A DNA stretch of 64,000 nucleotides from Micromonospora cabrerizensis (GTDB lineage: Bacteria > Actinomycetota > Actinomycetes > Mycobacteriales > Micromonosporaceae). Position numbers and translations under genes: made by a program. The DNA is taken from the NCBI RefSeq assembly GCF_022230955.1, contig NZ_JAKKFI010000045.1, positions 62,001 to 126,000 of the forward strand. The letters are read 5' to 3'. Under the pieces are notes generated by a model. It did no database searches. It had not been told where the DNA came from and was given only the letters and a program-made list of their open reading frames with translations. Positions 52,355-60,331 of this stretch are shown here, one piece after another; the stretch's first letter is position 1, and every line of letters starts with the position of its first letter.

Positions 52355-53839
52355 GTGCAGGCGTGGTTCAACGGGCAGCGATCCCCGACGCTGGAGGGCC
52401 GGTATTCGGCCCAGCACAACGCCTTCGGCGTGCTTCGCCTGGCGATGGCGTGCGGCGTGATCGTCGCGCACGCCGGGCCGCTGGGCTTCGGTCAGGCGAA
52501 CGTCGGAGCGGCGACATTCGGCCGGCAGAGTGACCTCGGCACCATGTGCCTGTACGGATTCTTCCTGATCTCCGGATATCTCATCACCGAAAGCGCACTG
52601 CGCTCCACGCTGCGCCAGTACGTCCGCGCCCGGGTGCTGCGCGTCTTTCCGGGACTGTGGGCCTGCCTGCTCGTCACCGCGTTCGTCTTCGCCCCCCTGG
52701 CGGCGCTGTACGAGAACGGCAACCTCGACGGCTTCTGGGGGCACCCGGAGGGGCCCTTCGACTACGTCCTGACGAACCTCGTCGCCTCGATGGAGCAGTT
52801 CCCCATCTCCGGGCTGCTGGCCGACACCCCGTACGGGCAGATCGTCGGCGGACCCAGCGCGTTCGACGGGTCACTGTGGACCCTGCGGTACGACCTGGCC
52901 CTCTACGCCGTCGTCGGCATCCTCGTGGTGACCTCGGTCCTGCACAAGGCGCCTCGCGCGGTGCTGGTCCTGACCGCCGGCTCGTACGCGCTGATCCTGG
53001 CGGACTTCTTCACGGCACCGACCTGGAGCTCCCGGCCGCCGCAGCACGGCGCGATCGGACCGTTCCCGCTGATCGGCGCCTTCGCCGCCGACTGGACGTT
53101 GATGCTCGGCTTCCTGTTCCTGCTCGGTGCCGCCGCACGGCTCTACGCGCACCGGATCCCCGTGAACCGGGAGCTGGCCGTACTGGCCTCGGTGGTGCTG
53201 GTCGGATCACTGTGGCTGGGCGGGTTCTTCGCGGTCGGCCTGCCGGCGTTCGCTTACCTCGTGCTGTACGCGGCGGTCGCGCTGCCGAAGCGGCTGTCCA
53301 CGATCAGCCGCCGGCACGACTACACGTACGGCATCTACATCTACGGCTTCCCGGTGCAGCAGCTGGTCGCCCTGTTCGGCGGCGCCCGGTTCGGGATCGT
53401 CGTCTACATCGTGCTGAGCCTGCTCGGCGCCCTGCTCTTCGCCATGCTGTCCTGGCACCTGGTGGAACGCCCGGCCCTCGGCCTCAAGACCGGCAGTGGG
53501 CGCGCCCGGCACCGCCAGACCAGCCGCGCCGCCAGCCCGCCCGCCCTGCCGATCCCCGCACCGGTGACCGCCGCGGCCACCATTCCGCGTCCCGACACGG
53601 CCGACACCGGACGGCGCAGGGCCGGCGCCCGGCACAGCCGGTCGACGAAGATCGAGCAGCCCGCGGTGACCGTGCCGAGTGGTGCGGGTCAAGCCTATGT
53701 CGACAGTCTGCCCTTCCTGGCCCGGCCCGAACGGGTCAGGACGGAAGCCCTGCCGGGCTCGACGAAGAAGCCGACCTCGCACGCGCGATCGGGGCGGGCA
53801 CGCCACGCGCAGCCAGCCTCGAAGACACCCTCTCAGTGA
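52355..53839 (+). CDS. Acyltransferase 3 family membrane protein
   Basis: A 494-residue protein. About ten membrane helices in residues 20-375 with FGVLRLAMACGVIVAHAGPL (conserved Arg/His), LYGFFLISGYLITES, RVLRVFPGLWACLL and SLWTLRYDLALYAVVGI are the hallmarks of OafA/ExoZ-type O-acyltransferases. A disordered basic tail of about 115 residues (SRAASPPALPIPAPVTAAAT and on) is unusual. GTG at 52355 follows GAGGAG. It lies 128 bases behind wecB with an AT-richer gap that may hold its own promoter. Likely acylates the surface polymer. Confidence 0.87.
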   Translation: MQAWFNGQRSPTLEGRYSAQHNAFGVLRLAMACGVIVAHAGPLGFGQANVGAATFGRQSDLGTMCLYGFFLISGYLITESALRSTLRQYVRARVLRVFPGLWACLLVTAFVFAPLAALYENGNLDGFWGHPEGPFDYVLTNLVASMEQFPISGLLADTPYGQIVGGPSAFDGSLWTLRYDLALYAVVGILVVTSVLHKAPRAVLVLTAGSYALILADFFTAPTWSSRPPQHGAIGPFPLIGAFAADWTLMLGFLFLLGAAARLYAHRIPVNRELAVLASVVLVGSLWLGGFFAVGLPAFAYLVLYAAVALPKRLSTISRRHDYTYGIYIYGFPVQQLVALFGGARFGIVVYIVLSLLGALLFAMLSWHLVERPALGLKTGSGRARHRQTSRAASPPALPIPAPVTAAATIPRPDTADTGRRRAGARHSRSTKIEQPAVTVPSGAGQAYVDSLPFLARPERVRTEALPGSTKKPTSHARSGRARHAQPASKTPSQ

Positions 53840-53844
53840 GTGCG

Positions 53845-53884
53845 ACCGGCGGGGCCGGAGCCGACCCGGCCCGGCCCCGCCGGT
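53845..53884. terminator. Bidirectional terminator hairpin
   Basis: Perfect 14-bp arms ACCGGCGGGGCCGG (53845-53858) and CCGGCCCCGCCGGT (53871-53884), 12-base loop, between the convergent acyltransferase and yeiH-type genes. Confidence 0.7.
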
Positions 53885-53926
53885 GCACCCACGACCGTCC
53901 GCAGGCCACGACGGTGACGCGTCGAC

Positions 53927-55156
53927 TCAAGCCGAGAAGTTGCGGAACAGCAGCGACGCCAGGCCCAGTGCCAACGCCAGGTTGAAGACGGTGGCACTGG
54001 CGAACACCGCCACCGGCCGCCAACCGGCCTCCCGCAACGACGCGACCCGGACCTCCAGGCCGATGCTGACGAAGGCCAGGATCAGGAACCAGACGCGCAG
54101 GTCGTTGACGATGGCGATGGTCGCCTTGCCGTCCGCGCCCGCCGCGTCGAGGTACCACGTCGCGATGACCGAGGCGGCGATGAAGCCCAGGACGAACTTG
54201 GGAAACCGCGTCCACAGCTCGCCGAGGCCCGGTCGGGCCGCGCCGGGCCGCCGCTCCACCCGCAGGGTGAAGTACGCGGTGAGGGCGACCGCGACGACAC
54301 CCATCAACGCGTTCTGGGTCACCTTGACGATGCTGGCGATCTGGAGCGCCTCCTCGCCGGCGAGCGCCCCCGCGGCAGTGACCGCGGCGGTGGTGTCGAT
54401 GTTGCCGCCGATCCAGGCGCCGGCCACCGCGTCGGACAGCCCGAACACGTCGGCGAGCCAGGGCAGGATGAAGATCGACGGCAGCGCGAAGATGATGACC
54501 AGGCTCGCCGTGTAGGCCAACTGCTCCCGGCGCGCACGAACCGCGCCGGCCGCGGCGATAGCCGCGCTGACCCCGCAGATCGACACCGCCGACGCGAGCA
54601 ACGCGCGCAGCTTGTCGTCGAGGCCGAATTTGCCGGCCAGCCACCAGGTGAACAGGAAGACCCCGCTGATCAGCAGGATCGCCTGGGCGATGGCCGGCCC
54701 GGCCGCGCTGGCGATCACGGCCAGGTTGATCGAGGCTCCGAGCAGCACGAGGCCGGTCTTGATGAAGAACTCGGTCCGGAAGGCCGCGGCGATGCGGTCC
54801 CGCCATCCGAGCAGCGTGACGGCGACGTTGCCCAGCAGACCCAGCAGGATGGCGTAGACCGGGTACTCGATCGCCGCGCCGACATCCTCGACCGCGCTGC
54901 CCTCGGCCCACCCCGGAACGTTCTGCTCCAGGTAGCGGGTGAGCGCGGCGAGGCCCACCACGATCACCAGGCCGAGCAGGGTCCAGGCCCAGAACCCGCC
55001 GCCACGCGCCGCGGTGGTGGTCGGGTCGGCGGGATCGCCGGTGGTCGGCGGCCCACTGCCCGGGACTGGCACGGCGGCGTCGGCGGGTGCCGCGCCGCCC
55101 CGGGTGGCGTCGACCGTCCGGGTCTCGTCACCGGTGCGGGTCGCGTCCGTGGTCAT
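53927..55156 (-). CDS. YeiH/UPF0324 family transporter (putative sulfate/sulfur-anion exporter)
   Basis: A 409-residue membrane protein with about ten helices. Family signatures: FFIKTGLVLLGASINLAVIA, LDDKLRALLASAVSICGVSA, and GNIDTTAAVTAAGA, EEALQIASIVKVTQNALMG. The N-terminal 50 residues are a Thr/Pro-rich soluble tail. The family is annotated as putative sulfate exporter; direct evidence for substrate is thin. It overlaps the upstream 48-residue gene (ATGA). A leader peptide with cysteine and a predicted operator shared with ssu support a sulfur role. Confidence 0.88.
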   Translation of the reverse strand: MTTDATRTGDETRTVDATRGGAAPADAAVPVPGSGPPTTGDPADPTTTAARGGGFWAWTLLGLVIVVGLAALTRYLEQNVPGWAEGSAVEDVGAAIEYPVYAILLGLLGNVAVTLLGWRDRIAAAFRTEFFIKTGLVLLGASINLAVIASAAGPAIAQAILLISGVFLFTWWLAGKFGLDDKLRALLASAVSICGVSAAIAAAGAVRARREQLAYTASLVIIFALPSIFILPWLADVFGLSDAVAGAWIGGNIDTTAAVTAAGALAGEEALQIASIVKVTQNALMGVVAVALTAYFTLRVERRPGAARPGLGELWTRFPKFVLGFIAASVIATWYLDAAGADGKATIAIVNDLRVWFLILAFVSIGLEVRVASLREAGWRPVAVFASATVFNLALALGLASLLFRNFSA

Positions 55157-55302
55157 CAGGGCACCAGCCCGGCGGGGATGGCACCGAGCAGGACCAGTGC
55201 GAGCAGGGCCAGGCCGAGGATGGTCGCCACCCAGTCCTCGTTGAACGACAGCCGGGACTCCCCGGCCGTCGGTGGGGTGGGCGGTGACGGGTCGGTGGTC
55301 AT
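55156..55302 (-). CDS. Small single-helix membrane protein coupled to the YeiH gene
   Basis: 48 residues: a Pro-rich start MTTDPSPPTPPTAG, then LSFNEDWVATILGLALLALV and a short end GAIPAGLVP. GGAGG precedes the ATG at 55302, and its stop overlaps the yeiH-type start. The EDW-x-A-x-x-x-G-L-x-L-L pattern resembles the first helix found fused in many larger YeiH-family proteins, so it may be a split-off N-terminal segment acting as a subunit. No named family known to me. Confidence 0.7.
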   Translation of the reverse strand: MTTDPSPPTPPTAGESRLSFNEDWVATILGLALLALVLLGAIPAGLVP

Positions 55303-55465
55303 GGCGTACCTCCAGGGGTGACCGGATCCGGGCGTGCCGGATCGGCGGAGAAGCGGGACACGGAAACGCGAGGGCCTCGACGACCGCGCGGAAGAGCGCC
55401 GGGGGCCGGAGCCCCGCGGACGGCGCACGATCCGGCCACGACGGCCGGATGAGAGACGGCGGCGG

Positions 55466-55558
55466 TCAGTCGATCGCTGGTGAGCCCGGACAGAGTTCCG
55501 AGGCGACGCGCATCAGGTCCACGACCCGACGCGAGGTGAGGAGCGGACCGACCGGCAT
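55466..55558 (-). CDS. Cysteine-containing leader peptide upstream of the YeiH genes
   Basis: A 30-residue peptide starting MPVGPLLTSRRVVDLMRVAS and ending ELCPGSPAID, with AGGTGA before the ATG at 55558. The LTSRRxxDLxRVxSxLC pattern is that of the short leader peptides found before sulfur-assimilation genes in Streptomyces and relatives. Translation through the Cys codon could sense cysteine supply and control the downstream genes 164 bases further on. It begins 11 bases after the predicted operator. Confidence 0.65.
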   Translation of the reverse strand: MPVGPLLTSRRVVDLMRVASELCPGSPAID

Positions 55559-55569
55559 TCACCTATTTT

Positions 55570-55586
55570 CCTACCGACACGATAGG
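55570..55586. promoter_or_regulatory. Putative sulfur-regulon operator, YeiH region
   Basis: CCTACCGACACGATAGG, an imperfect palindrome just upstream of the leader peptide. It matches the reverse complement of the ssu-region site (20719-20735) at 14 of 17 positions, including both outer five- and seven-base blocks. Local sequence is AT-rich, as in a promoter. Confidence 0.6.
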
Positions 55587-55690
55587 AATTCAAGACCGAT
55601 CGAGCGCGGATTGGATCCGTTGGCCCCGTTCCACAGCCGACGGGGCCGGGAGCCATACCGGCCCCGGCCCCGTCGGTACGCGCGAGATCC

Positions 55691-57565
55691 CTACGAGACC
55701 GGGTACTGCTTGAGGTAGACCGGTACGCCGACCTTGGTCATGTCGGCCGCCTCACCGACGCCGTTGACCACGTGGTCGATCGTGCCGGCACTGAGGTTGA
55801 CGGTCATGATGTGGTGCAGCTTCACGCCCGGCCGGTTCGGCACCTCGAAGCCGTTCTCGGTGTGGATCGACGGGTTGTTCTGGTTGAACACGTACACCCC
55901 GCCGCCGTGCAGGGTGTGGTGACGCACCCGGTCACCGACCTTGTACCCGGCCCAACCCTCGACCGCGCCGTTCATCCAGTCGGCCTGGGTCGGCGGGTCG
56001 TACGGCAGCTCGTTCTGGTACAGGATCGTGGTGCCGTGCTCGCCGTTCCAGACCGTGTTGTAGCGCTGGAAGTGCTCCACGAACAGGCCGGTCGCGGTCA
56101 CGTGGTCGCCATTGATGACAGCGCCGTAGCGACCGGTGTTGGTGCGCCAGCGGTCGGTGTCACCGTTGACGCCCTCGGTGAAGCCCTCGACGCCGTGGTC
56201 ACCGCGCCAGACCCAGGTGTGGTCGATGAGCACGTTGTCGCTGTTGACCTCCAGCGCGGTGTTCGTCCGGCCGATGTGCGGGCCACCGACCCGGAAGTAC
56301 ACGTCCGACAGCGTAGTCGGGTTGTGCGGGCTGCTGGCGTTGTGGCCGTGCTGGCGCCCGACCCGCAGCAGGACCGGCGACTCGACCAGACCGGCGTCGA
56401 TCGTGACACCGGCGACGATCACGCCGGGGACACCGGCGACGTCGAGCGGGATGGCGCCGTTCACCGCGGTGAGCGTCGCGTGGCCGATCCCGAGCACCAC
56501 CGTGCCCGGACGCCGGACCTCGATGCTGCGGGCGATGTCGTACGTGCCGGGGGTGAGCAGCAGGTGCTTGCCGCGCGCGAGCTGGGCGTTGATGACGCGT
56601 ACCGGGTCGGACGGCTTGGCGACGAAGAAGTCGCCGATGCCGATCGTCCGCCCCGGCGTCATGCCGTCGGCCCAGGAGACACCCCGGGTGTCACGCTGCG
56701 CGGCGGGCACCCGTACGTGGTAGCGGCCCTTGCCGTCGACGAAGAGGTACGGCTTCTCCCGGCTCAGCGGGGTGGTCTCCAGGGTGGTGTACGGCGGGTC
56801 GGGGAACGTGGCGTCGTCCGGTGCGCCCTCGACGCCCGCGAAGACCTGGTTCCACACCGCGTTGGACCAGCTGCCGACCTCGCTGTTACGGGTCAGCCAC
56901 TGCTGCTGCGAGCCGTTGGTGGTGGCCGGCAGCCGCGAGTCGGCGATGAATCCGCCGCTGGCGAACTGCGGGCCGGCCGTGCAGTAGTCCATCAGCGACA
57001 GACCGCCGCCGCCGATGTTCAGTCGGCGCATCGACACCGCCTGGGACACCGCCCAGAAGTTCGCCGTCGACCGGCAGCCGTCCTGACCGGCGGCGTTGAC
57101 GGTGAGCGACAGGTTGGACAGGGTGCGCCAGAAGTTGACCAGCGCGAGGCAGTTGCCGGTGCCACCGTCGGCCAGGCAGCGGTTGTAGACCTCGAGTTTG
57201 CCGTTGACGGTGACGTCGGTGGGCGAGGCGCCCAGACCGGAGACCTCGGTGTAGTAGCCGACCTTGGCCTGCAACGGCTGCTCGGCCGTGCCGTACGTGC
57301 CCGGCTTGAACAGGTAGGCGTGCCGCTCGGTGCCCATCTCGTTGTCGACCTGCCGGGCGTGGGCCGCGTCCAGGGTCTGCTGGATCTCGGCGACCGGCAT
57401 ACCCGGGTCGAAGATCGTCACGTTGGGGCCGAAGTCCGGTGCGCCGGACGGCGGACGGCCGGCGCTGGCGGCGGTGCTGGTCACCACGACGGCGGTGGCC
57501 ACCACCAGAGCGAGGAGAAGGGTACGACCGGAGGTCCGGCGAACCCGTCGGGGCGGGACTGTCAT
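55691..57565 (-). CDS. Secreted right-handed beta-helix protein (pectate-lyase/GH55-like, often labelled adenylyl cyclase)
   Basis: A 624-residue exported protein. Residues 1-37 are a signal peptide (TLLLALVVATAVVVTSTAAS). The body shows two beta-helical halves: GPNVTIFDPGMPVAEIQQTL and HAYLFKPGTYGTAEQPLQAK in the first, LLLTPGTYDIARSIEVRRPG and VLIDHTWVWRGDHGVEG in the second, matching pectate-lyase-3/GH55-like proteins. In databases close relatives carry the doubtful label adenylyl cyclase; nothing here supports nucleotide cyclase activity. ATG at 57565 with GAGAGGAC upstream. Likely acts on an extracellular glycan. Confidence 0.8.
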   Translation of the reverse strand: MTVPPRRVRRTSGRTLLLALVVATAVVVTSTAASAGRPPSGAPDFGPNVTIFDPGMPVAEIQQTLDAAHARQVDNEMGTERHAYLFKPGTYGTAEQPLQAKVGYYTEVSGLGASPTDVTVNGKLEVYNRCLADGGTGNCLALVNFWRTLSNLSLTVNAAGQDGCRSTANFWAVSQAVSMRRLNIGGGGLSLMDYCTAGPQFASGGFIADSRLPATTNGSQQQWLTRNSEVGSWSNAVWNQVFAGVEGAPDDATFPDPPYTTLETTPLSREKPYLFVDGKGRYHVRVPAAQRDTRGVSWADGMTPGRTIGIGDFFVAKPSDPVRVINAQLARGKHLLLTPGTYDIARSIEVRRPGTVVLGIGHATLTAVNGAIPLDVAGVPGVIVAGVTIDAGLVESPVLLRVGRQHGHNASSPHNPTTLSDVYFRVGGPHIGRTNTALEVNSDNVLIDHTWVWRGDHGVEGFTEGVNGDTDRWRTNTGRYGAVINGDHVTATGLFVEHFQRYNTVWNGEHGTTILYQNELPYDPPTQADWMNGAVEGWAGYKVGDRVRHHTLHGGGVYVFNQNNPSIHTENGFEVPNRPGVKLHHIMTVNLSAGTIDHVVNGVGEAADMTKVGVPVYLKQYPVS

Positions 57566-57742
57566 GTGGTTCGTCCTCTCCGCTGGCCGGACCTCGTACC
57601 TCCGGCACAGCTGGGGCGGTGAGAGCGCTCTCTGACCCCTCCGGCCGGGGTGGGGCCGGGACGCAGGGGTTGACATGTTTCTACCCGCTAAATCGACCGC
57701 ACGCCATCAGCCGCCCACCGCGAATGTCGACGCGGACCGTGC

Positions 57743-57775
57743 CGGCGGTACGTCGGCGGTACGTCGGCGGTACGA
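57743..57775. repeat. Three 11-base tandem repeats in a promoter region
   Basis: CGGCGGTACGT at 57743-57753 and 57754-57764, then CGGCGGTACGA at 57765-57775, ending 31 bases before the start of the secreted protein gene. The 11-base period puts the units on one face of the helix, as in SARP-type binding sites. Confidence 0.55.
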
Positions 57776-57806
57776 AAAGGGAACGCGGCGCTGGTCTGCT
57801 CGGGTC

Positions 57807-58757
57807 ATGCGAGTACGCAGGACACCTGGACCACTCCGGCCCCGACGGCGGGCACTCGTCGCGGTCACCGCCGTCGTCGCCGTCGCGCTGCCGCTGGCCG
57901 CGACGTCGATCGCGGGAGCCTGGCCCGGCTCGACCTCGGCCGGCCCGGTGTCGACCCGCACGGCCCCGGCCGACCCGGCCCCCGCCGGACCCGTCACGGC
58001 GGAGGAACGACAGCTCCTGAGCCGCGCCGAGTCGCTTCTCACCCGAGACTGCATGACCCGCGCGGGATTCCAGATGTGGCTGGACGCGTCGCCGCCGGCC
58101 GACGAGCTGCGCTCCTTTCCGTACATCGTCGACGACCTCGCGTGGGCGCGCCGGCACGGTTTCGGCTCGGACCTGGTGGAGGCGGTGGACGCCCGCCGGC
58201 TCGCCGACCCCAACCAGCGCTACGTCAGTGGCCTCTCCCCCGAGCGCAGGGAAGCACTGCTGGCCGCGCTCAACGGTCCTCGGCCGGAGGGCCTGGAGGC
58301 GCGGCTCCCCTCCGGTGGGGTGATGCGCCGCAGCGCCGAGGGGTGCACGTCCGAGGCGCAGCGTCAGCTCTACGGCGACCTGGCGCAGTGGTACCGGGCG
58401 AACAAGGTGGTCGCCGACCTGAGCTACCTGCGGCAGCGCCGGGTCCTCGCCGACCCCGCCTGGACGGCCGCGCTGCGGCCGTGGGCGCGGTGCCTGCGGC
58501 AGCAGGGGTACGCCGCCGACAGCCCGCAACGACTGCGGGAGAGCGTCGGCGACCGCGGCCGGGAAGCCGAGATCGCCGCCGCGGTCGCCGAGGCACGGTG
58601 CGCCCAGGACGGGCTCGCCGCGACGGCACGGGAGCTGGACGCCCGCCACGGCGACGAGCTGGCGGCGGCTCACCACCAGGACGTGGCGACCAGGAACCGG
58701 CTGGAGCACGGGGCGATCCCTCGGGCCCGGGCCGTGGTCGCCAGCGAGCAGGAATGA
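57807..58757 (+). CDS. Secreted hypothetical protein
   Basis: A 316-residue exported protein. Residues 1-40 include a basic start (MRVRRTPGPLRPRRR) and the hydrophobic ALVAVTAVVAVALPLAATSI. The mature part is helical and charged, with cysteines in TRDCMTRAGFQMWL, SAEGCTSEAQRQLYG, WARCLRQQGYAA and EARCAQDG. The CMxxxGF-type opening and paired cysteines recur in unannotated actinomycete secreted proteins, sometimes near lantibiotic or peptidoglycan genes. ATG at 57807 chosen for the signal peptide; ribosome site weak. It may be co-transcribed with the I36-like gene 39 bases downstream. Function unknown. Confidence 0.75.
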   Translation: MRVRRTPGPLRPRRRALVAVTAVVAVALPLAATSIAGAWPGSTSAGPVSTRTAPADPAPAGPVTAEERQLLSRAESLLTRDCMTRAGFQMWLDASPPADELRSFPYIVDDLAWARRHGFGSDLVEAVDARRLADPNQRYVSGLSPERREALLAALNGPRPEGLEARLPSGGVMRRSAEGCTSEAQRQLYGDLAQWYRANKVVADLSYLRQRRVLADPAWTAALRPWARCLRQQGYAADSPQRLRESVGDRGREAEIAAAVAEARCAQDGLAATARELDARHGDELAAAHHQDVATRNRLEHGAIPRARAVVASEQE

Positions 58758-58796
58758 ACGCCGAGGCGATGGTCGCCCGGCGAGAAGGAGGACGAG

Positions 58797-59351
58797 ATGA
58801 GACGTATCCACCTGGTCATGGCGGGGGCCGCGATGCTCGCGATGCTGCTGTCCGGCGCACCGGCGGCCGCATCCCCCGCGCAACCCGACTCGGTCGGGTC
58901 GGCCAGTCAGGCCGCACCGGTCGACCGGGACGGCCGGGCCGAGCGGGTCGACCTACCCCGGAGAACCCCGGCGGACGGCGCGCGGACGGCCGCGGAGGGC
59001 AACGGCTACTTCTACGCCTACGAGCACGCCTACTGGGGTGGTGGCTGGTGCGCGTGGGCGGGCAACGCGAAGAACTGGATCAACCCGGGCGGCGCCGGCA
59101 CCAGCGGCCAGTGGGGCTGCGGCGGTAACTACGGCTTCGACAACATCGCCACGTCGGTGTGGAACAACGGGGTCCGCCACAACTACGACGCGGTACGGAT
59201 GCACGTCGGGACGTTCCACAGCGGTGGCAGCATGTGCCTGTCCCGCGGCGACTCCTGGGCCGACTTCACCCTCGGCTGGCAGGTCTTCAACGACGGCACC
59301 GCCGCCGACAACCAGATCAGTTCGCACTACTGGGGCGTCTCCTGCGTATGA
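58797..59351 (+). CDS. Secreted I36-like (beta/gamma-crystallin fold) protein, putative protease inhibitor
   Basis: A 184-residue exported protein: signal peptide 1-26 (MLAMLLSGAPAAAS), a charged pro-region to about 60, and a compact aromatic, Cys-containing domain: YFYAYEHAYWGGGWCAWAG, CGGNYGFDNIATSVWNNGV, MCLSRGDSWADFTLG, YWGVSC. This layout matches the peptidase inhibitor I36/SMI type in which crystallin-like folds block metalloproteases. GGAGGACG precedes the ATG. Target protease not known; spore-coat or hyphal surface roles are also possible. Confidence 0.75.
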   Translation: MRRIHLVMAGAAMLAMLLSGAPAAASPAQPDSVGSASQAAPVDRDGRAERVDLPRRTPADGARTAAEGNGYFYAYEHAYWGGGWCAWAGNAKNWINPGGAGTSGQWGCGGNYGFDNIATSVWNNGVRHNYDAVRMHVGTFHSGGSMCLSRGDSWADFTLGWQVFNDGTAADNQISSHYWGVSCV

Positions 59352-59358
59352 CGCCCAG

Positions 59359-59390
59359 CCGGGCGGGGGCCATCGAGCCCCCGCCCGGCA
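59359..59390. terminator. Bidirectional terminator hairpin
   Basis: Perfect 13-bp arms GCCGGGCGGGGGC (59359-59371) and GCCCCCGCCCGGC (59378-59390) with a 6-base loop, between the convergent I36-like and SARP genes. Confidence 0.75.
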
Positions 59391-59399
59391 CCACCACGC

Positions 59400-60134
59400 T
59401 CAGCAGGGGACATCACCGGACAGCAGCGCACGGTGCAGGTCACGCAGCTCCCGACCCGGCTCGATGGCGAGCTGCGCCGACAGCTCCGCCCGCCAGTCCC
59501 GGTAGACCCCCAGGCCGTCGGCGGTACGGCCACTGTGGTGCAGGGCCAGCATCAACTGACCACGCAGTCGCTCCCGGTACGGGTGCCGGCGTACCAGCGT
59601 GACCAGTTCCCCGACCACCTGCGGGTGGTGGCACAAGGCCAACCGCGCGGCCACCCGCTGCTCGACGGCGGCAAGCCGTGCCTCCTCCAGTTGCGGCGCC
59701 TCGGCGTCGGTCAGCTCGTCGGTGCCGTCGGCCAGCGCCGGCCCGCGCCACCACCCCAGACCCGCGGTCAGCGCGTCCGACGCCTCGGCCGCCCGCCCCG
59801 CACGGAGCAGCAGGTCGGCTCGCCGCACCTCGTCGAGGAACCGGTCGAGGTCGAGCTCACCCGGTGCCACGCGCAGCGCGTACCCGTCCCGCCAGGACCG
59901 GATGCGGTCGGCCCCGAGCGACGCGCGCAGCCCGCTGATCCGCTTGCGCAGCTGGGTACGCGCCGTCGCGGGCGGTCGCTCGGCCCACAGCAGGCGTACC
60001 AGCCGATCCACCGACACCATCCGGCCGCGCGCGAGCAGCAGCGCGGCCAGTACCGAACGCTGCTGCGGGCCGGCCAGGCGCACCGGCCGACCCGCCCGGA
60101 CGGCCTCGATCGGCCCCAGGATGCGAAAGTCCAT
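59400..60134 (-). CDS. SARP family regulator (OmpR-type winged helix plus BTAD)
   Basis: A 244-residue AfsR/DnrI/RedD-type activator. N-terminal winged helix (FRILGPIEAVRAGRPVRLAG, SVLAALLLARGRMVSVDRLV, RTQLRKRISGLRASLGADRI) and the bacterial transcriptional activation domain (residues about 100-240: DLDRFLDEVRRADLLLRAGR, GELVTLVRRHPYRERLRGQL, MLALHHSGRTADGLGVYRD). ATG at 60134 follows AGGTGA; a GTG at 60167 is possible. Divergent from a large AfsR-like gene. Such short SARPs usually activate secondary-metabolite clusters; none is visible in the window. Confidence 0.9.
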   Translation of the reverse strand: MDFRILGPIEAVRAGRPVRLAGPQQRSVLAALLLARGRMVSVDRLVRLLWAERPPATARTQLRKRISGLRASLGADRIRSWRDGYALRVAPGELDLDRFLDEVRRADLLLRAGRAAEASDALTAGLGWWRGPALADGTDELTDAEAPQLEEARLAAVEQRVAARLALCHHPQVVGELVTLVRRHPYRERLRGQLMLALHHSGRTADGLGVYRDWRAELSAQLAIEPGRELRDLHRALLSGDVPC

Positions 60135-60331
60135 CTGCGTCACCTGTTCCTCCTCGTCGCCGAGCACACGGTCGCAGCGGGCGTCGTCGAAGCGCTGTCA
60201 TCGCGCTGTCACGGCCCTTCCCGTGGGCGAACACCGTGCGTCACGGTCACACCGTCGTGTCGGACCGTCGTGTTACCGTCGCTCTCGGTCGGTGCCGTGC
60301 GGCGTCTGGTCGTCCCGACCCTGGGGGCTTC

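Noticed and set aside
55691..57565. Adenylyl cyclase function for the beta-helix protein
   Set aside because: Relatives carry this label, but no cyclase catalytic residues are visible and the fold is a secreted beta-helix.
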